Shown piece after piece: positions 57,816 to 64,000 of a DNA stretch of 64,000 nt. The stretch's first letter is position 1, and every line of letters begins with the position of its first letter. Origin of the DNA: Nageia nagi (taxonomy: Eukaryota > Pinophyta); assembly GCA_050084985.1 (NCBI GenBank), contig JBITNC010000001.1:72044001-72108000 (forward strand), written 5' to 3'. The notes beneath the pieces were generated by a model, which saw nothing but the letters and a program-made list of their open reading frames with translations, had not been told where the DNA came from and did not search any database. The translations under genes were made by a program, and so were the position numbers.

Positions 57816-59690
57816 ACTCTCAGATTTGTTTTCAAATATGAGGGTGGATTGGCTTTATGACATCCCCCCCTACCCCTCCATCTTCCACATTTTAGGTTCA
57901 CCTCCTCCATCTCACATTTCTCCTACTAAAATTTAGAGTTGTGTTTCATCTAATCAAATTCACAAATCTAGGACATTACAACCTCTACCTCATATGGGAC
58001 CCCCTCACCCATATAAGTCATAATTATGCAATCTCATACTTTTTTGATGGTCATCATGTGTATCCTCCTCACTAGGTAGCTCTACACACATCATCATGAT
58101 CGTCATCATTTAATATTTTGGCTTGAATTTCTCAATAATTGAGATCTAGTTCATGTATGTACCTATAATGATGTATCCTACAATCATTACATTTATGAGA
58201 TTACACTTCTATGAGGTAATTTATCAACTCTATGAATCTCATATATCACCCTTTGTAACATGTGTGCTTAATTCATGTCATATGCAAATCTCTTGTCACA
58301 CCACTTCTCATTTGTGCACCTCCATCTTAGTAAATAGATCATGCCACACCTTCATGGTGCCAACCCCAAATCTATTTAAAGAGTGTGTATCATCTTAGGA
58401 GAGTGAAAACTCATTATAGGCCTAATAAAACCTTATTCTCATTATGTACATATGTAGATAGGTGTAATCTACACCTCCATGGTTCATTTGGATGTGCCAT
58501 GGCCTATCAATCCCCTACTACTCACAACCTCCTCCATGATGCCTTCATGTGTGATGGTACACAATGTTCTCTAACCATTTTCAACCTTGCACACTCTATT
58601 AGATAGCACCAATACCCATCTAATAGTTTGGTCACTCTACATCATGACCATCTCAAGTGGTCTATTGCATCACAGTTTGCCTCTCAATTATATTTTGATC
58701 TATGCCTAAGAGTATAAGCCTCCAAGTGAGTTGCACATCATTGCATTATCATGGTCATCATCCTATAGTTCTTCATAGCCATATATGCTTAGATATTTTT
58801 TGGAATGCTCATTTTGATCCCTTAGAGCCCCATTGGTGGGAATATTTTGATGCTAACTCAAATGCATTGTTGGAATCTAAAATTGCATTATTTGGGTAAT
58901 TTTTAATTTTGAAGGAGTTTTTGTCATAACTTTTTCCTTAAACCTTCATTTGGTATGCCATTTATTTTGTTTACTTTGTAACTTCAAGATATTCATAATG
59001 AAGGGTTTATTTTTCCTCTTTTTTCTCCTTATGATCATCCTTATTTTATAATGGGTCTATTCTTTCATTAATTATTTTTTATTCATTAATGAAATTTTCA
59101 TAAGGTTGTATCATTATCATCCAAAGTCTAATTTGGATCCATTTGAAGTGTTGGTCTTCAACTTTTGAGATATTCCTTATACCATAGTTCCATCATCAAA
59201 GACAAGTTTTTGCCTTGGTTTCAAGATGAGGGACTCTCTTTGTATCCTTTCTCTGGTAGCTAAATTTCATTTTCAAGATACTTGGTATTCATAATATTCT
59301 AATGCTTTTATGCTTCAAAGATTCTTATAGTGTTCTCTTGGTTCTTCATGAATCAAAATTAATTATTAGGATTCTTTTTATGAATATCACCATTATTCAT
59401 TGTACATCACATAGCATATGCATTAGGTACTCTATTGCTTAGAGTTGTAGTTCCATTCTATAATGGCCTATTATTACTTGGAATTTTGTATGGTTACTCT
59501 TGAGGAGGAAAAGTCATAATTGACATTCTAATAATTTTTTTGTGATCATTTTGGCTCTCCTACACTCCTTGATCCTTCAACTTAGGAGCTTTCATTTACA
59601 TCAATAGCTTTGTATATTTTTCATTTGGGTTTTTCTTCTCAACCTATCTTCCTAAGCTTTGGGGACCAAAGCTCTTGTTGTTGGGAGGAA
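57816..59690 (+). pseudogene. Interior of small LTR element, unidentified coding-like relic
   Basis: Plus-strand frames with protein-like composition: 58153-58398 (contains CHMQISCHTTSHLCTS), 58385-58606 and 58702-58899 (contains HYHGHHPIVLHSHICLDIFW and DPLEPHWWEYFDANSN). Further broken pieces run to 59680. There is no RT, integrase, protease or zinc-knuckle motif. The His/Cys-rich pieces do not form a recognised finger. It may be a decayed gag or a captured fragment; I cannot decide. Confidence 0.35.
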
Positions 59691-59950
59691 TGATAAGGAA
59701 TAATAAATAATATTGTTAATTAGGTATCTAGGATAAACTAATGCTATGAATACATTTAGTTAAGGTCATTTAATATTTATGGTTGTCTTGTAAAATCGTA
59801 TCTTCAATATCATATTCTCAAACCATGGTATTTGTTAAGGTCATTTAATGTTTATGATTTTCTTCTAAAATTATTTCCTCAATACCATGGTATTCATTCT
59901 TCTAAATGTTCTTTGTAATGAAATTTATTTTGGATTGTAGTTCCATATCA
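59691..59950 (+). repeat. 3' LTR of small element
   Basis: This 260-bp repeat starts 'tgataaggaataataaataat' and ends 'gttccatatca'. Relative to the left LTR it has an extra internal copy of about 70 bp ('ggtatttgttaaggtcatttaatgtttatg...'). Confidence 0.8.
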
Positions 59951-61319
59951 TATTTTTCTCATGGAGTGACCATGGCCTTGAAAACATTCATTAGCATAAC
60001 ATTGAATTTTTTATCCATCATTGAGATAATTTCATTTGAATTTCATAAAATGTACCCAATATTCTAATATTCATCAGTCTTAATTTTGATCTCATTGTGT
60101 TGATTGGCTCTATTGATTTTCAATGTAAAAGTACACTATTGACAGCATTAGTTTCACAAAATTTTGTAACCATATCATTTGCAATTTTGTTTAGAATTCT
60201 CATTACAATGGATATTTGTGAAATAATGGTATTTTTCAAATAGATATTCAAGGATTTGTAGCATGCCTAATTTGCAATGAATTTGTAATAAACACATGTT
60301 AACAGCATGAAAATAGTAATATCAAATTTGTAAACTTTAATCTCAATCAATTAACAACAAGTAATAATGTTTTGTATCATGAAAATTATGAAAAAACATT
60401 TATGCATAACACAAAATTTTATGCATAAGCATTAATTTGACACATGTTGATCCTATATTCATTTGGTCTTTGTATAAGCCATATAAGAATAATATTAGCC
60501 ATTTTGAACTATTAAAACCATGATAAAATTATTTATATTTGAAATAATTCATAATTTTGTGTTAATCATGTTGTTAACACAAAAAAGAGTATATTCAATT
60601 AACACTGATTAATTGCAATTTAGATATTCAATGTTCCAAAAACATGTCTATACAATGCAATGTTGTTATATTATACCATATTTTTAGAGATGCAATGGCC
60701 TTGACTACTCATATTTCATTGGTAAAACATGTATTCTATTTTAAATAACAATCATAAGAATAGAATATGCAATGTTCACTTTTCATACCAAATATTCAAA
60801 GAAGTAATAGTAGTCTTAATTCATTAATTACAATAAAGTTTACAATGAATATCATAAATATGATTATAACATAACTTGATACCAATATCAAAATATTTGA
60901 GATGATATAATTTATCTGTAAATACTTGTGTGCCTCAAGAATATGCAATTTTGCTCTTTATGATTTTGAATTCTGAATTTCTATCTTTGGATTTTTGACA
61001 TATGATTTTTATCATGTCCTTAGATGAAACTAAAATTTCTTCCAGCTAAAATTGATACTTCCCCCCAACTGAGACTATATCCACTTTTTCTTGATTTCTT
61101 TTATTTATTTTTATTTTCTTTAATAATTTTCATGAAATGCAAGTAATATGGGATGCAGTGACTAGACACAAGACTACCTTATACATGAGACATTTGATTA
61201 GCATGGCAAATTTAAGAATCTTGATGAGAGTTAGAGATAAGAAAAATGTTTAATGAAAGAAGAAGATTTTATGAAATGATAAGGATGAAAAGATGCAATA
61301 ATAAAATAAGAAGCAATAG

Positions 61320-62062
61320 TGTTTACCTCAAAGTATGTAAAATATAAATATACATAATAAATAAATTGATCTATGATATAAGAAGAAATACACAATATAC
61401 ATTATACAAGATTACAATAAATATACATGAAACACATGAACCTGATATGAAGTGTATATACAATCCTCAACAAAAAATAGAAATGAATATTTGAAGGATT
61501 GGGATTGGATTTATGGCAAGTTCATATTGATTTTCATGTACATGAATCAACAGCTTGACCATTGAAATCTGGTACCCTCAATCTAGAAGGTACATGCCAT
61601 CAATGTCCTAAGAGAAGCACATCACCAACTGCATAATATTTATTAAATTATGTTGTACATAAGAGATAAAAAGTTTCAAAGCTCATAGTATAACAATTCT
61701 CATAATATGTTGCATATAAAGACATCATAGCTTGATGAATAATATGGTTACAACCACCTATTAGAGTTCTTATCATATCAAATACTTATAATCTATGGAG
61801 GTTAAACTATTCCACTTGCATATATAGCCTGCAAAGACATAAGAGAGGAGTGAAGGTCGACCTCTAGCAATAATATAATCATTGGTTTATTCAAGAAATT
61901 TTAAAATATGAACCATAATAAATGTTATAGCATTTAATATAACATATGGCATTGCATTGTAATATCAAATTTATCTTGACATTTATAATATTGCAATAAG
62001 TCATTTAGGAAGTCTAAATATAATTTATTAAATAAATAATAAATCATTTTTATGCATCTACA
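61320..62062 (-). repeat. 3' LTR, family A copy 3
   Basis: This 743-bp LTR has the plus-strand limits 'tgtttacctcaaagtatg' and 'tttttatgcatctaca'. It shares long stretches with copy 2 ('aatatcaaatttatcttga', 'ttgcaataagtcatttaggaagtctaaatataatttattaaataaataataaatcattttta'). Confidence 0.8.
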
Positions 62063-62120
62063 TTTTTCCCCTCTTTTGATATGAAATTAAAAGCATTGAA
62101 ATTACATAATCCAAAGAAGT

Positions 62121-62363
62121 TTAGAGAATAGTAGAAAAATTTAAATAGTAAAGTGGGCTTCCCTTTTTTAATCGATATGCTAAGTATGATATGTCATCTA
62201 CCCCATTTTGGTCTTGTACTTCCCCTTGCTCTAGGTTCTTTAGGGAATTAAGCCAAAAATCAAAGTCCCTGTATGAGGAGAGCATATCTATGTGAATCCT
62301 ACTCTCCCATACAACACATTTTAAAGAACAATCCAACATAATACCCACATATATCAATCCCAT
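62121..62363 (-). CDS. Short conserved sense ORF, family A copy 3
   Basis: An 80-codon frame with GLIYVGIMLDCSLKCVVWES and SSYRDFDFWLNSLKNLEQGE, ending in RLKKGSPLYYLNFSTIL. It is the longest-tailed of the three equivalent frames; copy 1 loses the tail after ILGILIKK. It is sense-oriented, about 60 bp from the LTR. No known motif. Confidence 0.42.
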   Translation of the reverse strand: MGLIYVGIMLDCSLKCVVWESRIHIDMLSSYRDFDFWLNSLKNLEQGEVQDQNGVDDISYLAYRLKKGSPLYYLNFSTIL

Positions 62364-64000
62364 TAAATAATAATCAATTGAAAGAGAAAGGATGAAATAA
62401 ATATGATATCCATTGTGTCACTATGGCTGATGCGACTCATAGTTCTAATTAACCATGACATTTAATAAATCAAGTTGAGGTCCTTCTTAATATCCCAAGC
62501 TTGAAATAACCATGATTATCAATATGATGAGGTTCTTTTTAATGCCTCAAGCTTGGAATAACCTATAATTTATAAGATATTTTTCTCATGGAGTGACCAT
62601 GGCCTTGAAAATATTTGTTAGCATAACATTGAACAATATCATTTGATTCCCAAAGAACTACCAAATATTCAATTATTTATTGGCCTTACATATCAATATT
62701 GTACATTTAATCATATTGAATTATTTGATTTCATTGATTGTAAAGAAAAATCACATCATTGATAGCATGAATTTCCTAGAATATGTCAATCATATATTTT
62801 GCAATTTTATTCATCACTTCCATAGCAAGACATATTTGTGAGATAATGGTATTTTTAATCAGATATTCAATAAATTGTAGCATAACCTATTTGTAAGGAA
62901 TTTGATGTAAACATACACTTCTAGCCACATGGGAATAGTAAAATGAGATTTGTAAATTTTAATGGTATTCAATTGAAAGTGATAAATGACTTTTTTCCTC
63001 ATAAAATCATGAAATAACATTTCCATACTATATAATATTTAGCAAGTAAGAAATACTTTTGACCAATTTAGACTTGATATGCATTTTATCCATTTAGCAA
63101 CCATATAATAATGATAATAATGATTTTGATCCCTTAAGACTATGAAAAGATAATCCATATTTGAAAGAACACATAATGTTACTTATTTCATGCCATTGAC
63201 TACATCATATCAAAGGAATTATACTTCAAGAAAAATAGAGCACTCAATAGGCATGGAAAAGTAATTATTTAGATATTCATTTTTGCATAATCATACCCTA
63301 ATATAGAAATAAATATTTTACATCTATTTTTAAGTAAATCCATTTTTTTAGGTTAAAAATTACCATGTTTTGATCATGCAACATCTTTTGAATTCATCTA
63401 TATTGATTTGGAAAATTAGATATTGAACATAGCCTTTTAATTGATTACTAATTTTGCATAAAATACACTAGTGGTAGTGTCCAGTTAATAGTAATTAATA
63501 TTAAAAATGGAGCATAGATAATTTCCTTGCAAATGTATAATGTAATCTATGCAAATAACAATGTTTATCTTTTCCAATCATCATTCATTGAATTACTCAT
63601 TAATTTTATGTTTTGAAGCCATTAGCAATGCGAATTTGGCATAATTAGTTTTTAGAAAAGAAACCACTTGTAATTAAAATATTTTCAACCATTTTTTCCA
63701 CATTAATTATCATTTTCCAAGCATAAAATTTGATATTCAAAAAGGGCATTCGCTTGCTAGGTTTAATGAAAATATTTTAATAAAAAGGAGGTTTAGAGGA
63801 GGGGGGAGTTGACCTATCATTTTTACCTTCTCATTTTGTTGTATGAGATTTGTGAGGACTATGCAATGTATCCTTGACCATTAGATTCAACCATCTCTCC
63901 TAATTTCCATCATTTGTATTACTTCTTGGACTTTTATTTTTATCACCTAGCTAACATGGGAAACTAGGATTGACATTTGATGGAAAGGCCCTTGCCTAGG
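62364..64000 (-). other. 3' UTR of family A copy 3
   Basis: AT-rich, no coding sequence. It contains 'ttttctcatggagtgaccatggcc' (62582), present also at 59956 in copy 2 and inverted near 2776 in copy 1. A purine-rich run 'aaggaggtttagaggaggggggag' lies at 63785-63808, and its meaning is unclear. Confidence 0.5.

Larger units (their letters stand above)
57592..59950 (+). mobile_element. Small non-autonomous LTR element (2.36 kb)
   Basis: Two homologous LTRs (57592 to about 57815, and 59691-59950) bound a 1.9-kb interior. Target duplication TATTT lies at 57587-57591 and 59951-59955. The ends TGATA...TATCA are inverted. A purine-rich run 'ttgggaggaa' precedes the right LTR, so the orientation is plus. 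The empty site can be recognised: removing the element restores 'gtgagatatttttctcatgg', matching the intact copy near 62575. The interior has coding-like pieces (for example DPLEPHWWEYFDANSN near 58820 and FLPWFQDEGLSLYPF near 59210) but no enzyme motif, so it depends on another element. Confidence 0.85.
56391..61319 (-). mobile_element. Family A gypsy-type element, copy 2 (3' part, minus)
   Basis: It comprises a 3' LTR (56391-57131), a purine tract (57132-57147) and a 3' UTR (57148-57591 and 59956-61319) interrupted by a small LTR element. The UTR matches family A copy 1 read in the opposite orientation. The body ends abruptly at the LTR of copy 3 (61320), as if copy 3 had inserted into it. 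Confidence 0.65.
61320..64000 (-). mobile_element. Family A gypsy-type element, copy 3 (3' part, minus)
   Basis: It comprises a 3' LTR (61320-62062), a purine tract (62063-62077) and a 3' UTR running to at least 63.7 kb. The rest lies beyond the window. The UTR near 63.66-63.6 kb corresponds to about 1690-1750 of copy 1 in reverse. The five bases next to the LTR end are AATAG (61315-61319), and a partner duplication would lie to the right of the window if this copy inserted into copy 2. Confidence 0.7.

Noticed and set aside
56391-62062. Reading 56391-57131 and 61320-62062 as the two LTRs of one complete element
   Set aside because: The right LTR is itself preceded by the family's purine tract and 3' UTR, so it is the 3' LTR of another copy, and no target duplication pairs the two.
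63785-63808. Purine-rich run resembling a plus-strand polypurine tract
   Set aside because: No LTR-like start (TG...) follows and no homologous repeat was found; left as a note in the UTR entry.

Overview
This window looks like heterochromatic DNA of a seed plant with a large, repeat-filled nuclear genome. The base composition is very AT-rich and CG dinucleotides are almost absent. Every coding trace belongs to a plant transposable-element family or to decayed pentatricopeptide-repeat (PPR) sequence. A gymnosperm would fit this pattern, but that is an inference and no lineage marker proves it. I find no intact host gene, rRNA, tRNA, CRISPR array or bacterial feature. Nearly all of the longest open frames are shadows or fragments.

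Layout. (1) 1-3960: the 3' part of a plus-strand Ty3/gypsy element ('family A'). It has a minus-strand ORF resembling plant mobile domain (PMD) proteins, a long 3' UTR, a polypurine tract and a 3' LTR. (2) 4027-4426: a tandem repeat of about 114 bp. (3) 4427-9674: anonymous AT-rich DNA with two LTR-element-like sites. (4) 9675-15384: two CACTA-type ends in the same orientation (9675 and 15044), antisense PPR relics (10.06-12.13 kb) and a plant transposase_24 (Ptta/En/Spm) relic (12.5-14.0 kb). (5) 15385-43179: an old gypsy element with 5-bp target duplications. It has gag and an antisense coding relic but no visible pol. (6) 17791-36148: a second, pol-bearing Tat-like gypsy element inserted into it, with the exact target duplication ATATG. 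It carries gag, PR, RT, RH and INT on the minus strand and a PMD-like ORF on the plus strand between pol and the 3' LTR. (7) 43185-44593 and 53786-55030: more PPR relics, split by a complete but dead Ty1/copia element (44594-53780, target duplication ATAAT). (8) 56391-64000: two further minus-strand copies of family A. One is interrupted by a 2.36-kb non-autonomous LTR element (57592-59950, target duplication TATTT).

How the parts fit. The order of events can be read from the nesting. The CACTA/PPR layer is oldest. The pol-less gypsy element then landed in the second CACTA copy, and the Tat-like element landed inside that. Independently, the copia element split the PPR block and the small LTR element hit family A. 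Nothing here looks functional now. Coding frames are littered with stops, very often where Trp or Gly codons have become stops, as expected from long-term deamination of methylated cytosine. The most interesting themes are the repeated PMD-like antisense ORFs in gypsy elements, the pol-less gag-plus-antisense-ORF element, a short sense ORF conserved next to the polypurine tract of family A, and the CACTA-PPR association.
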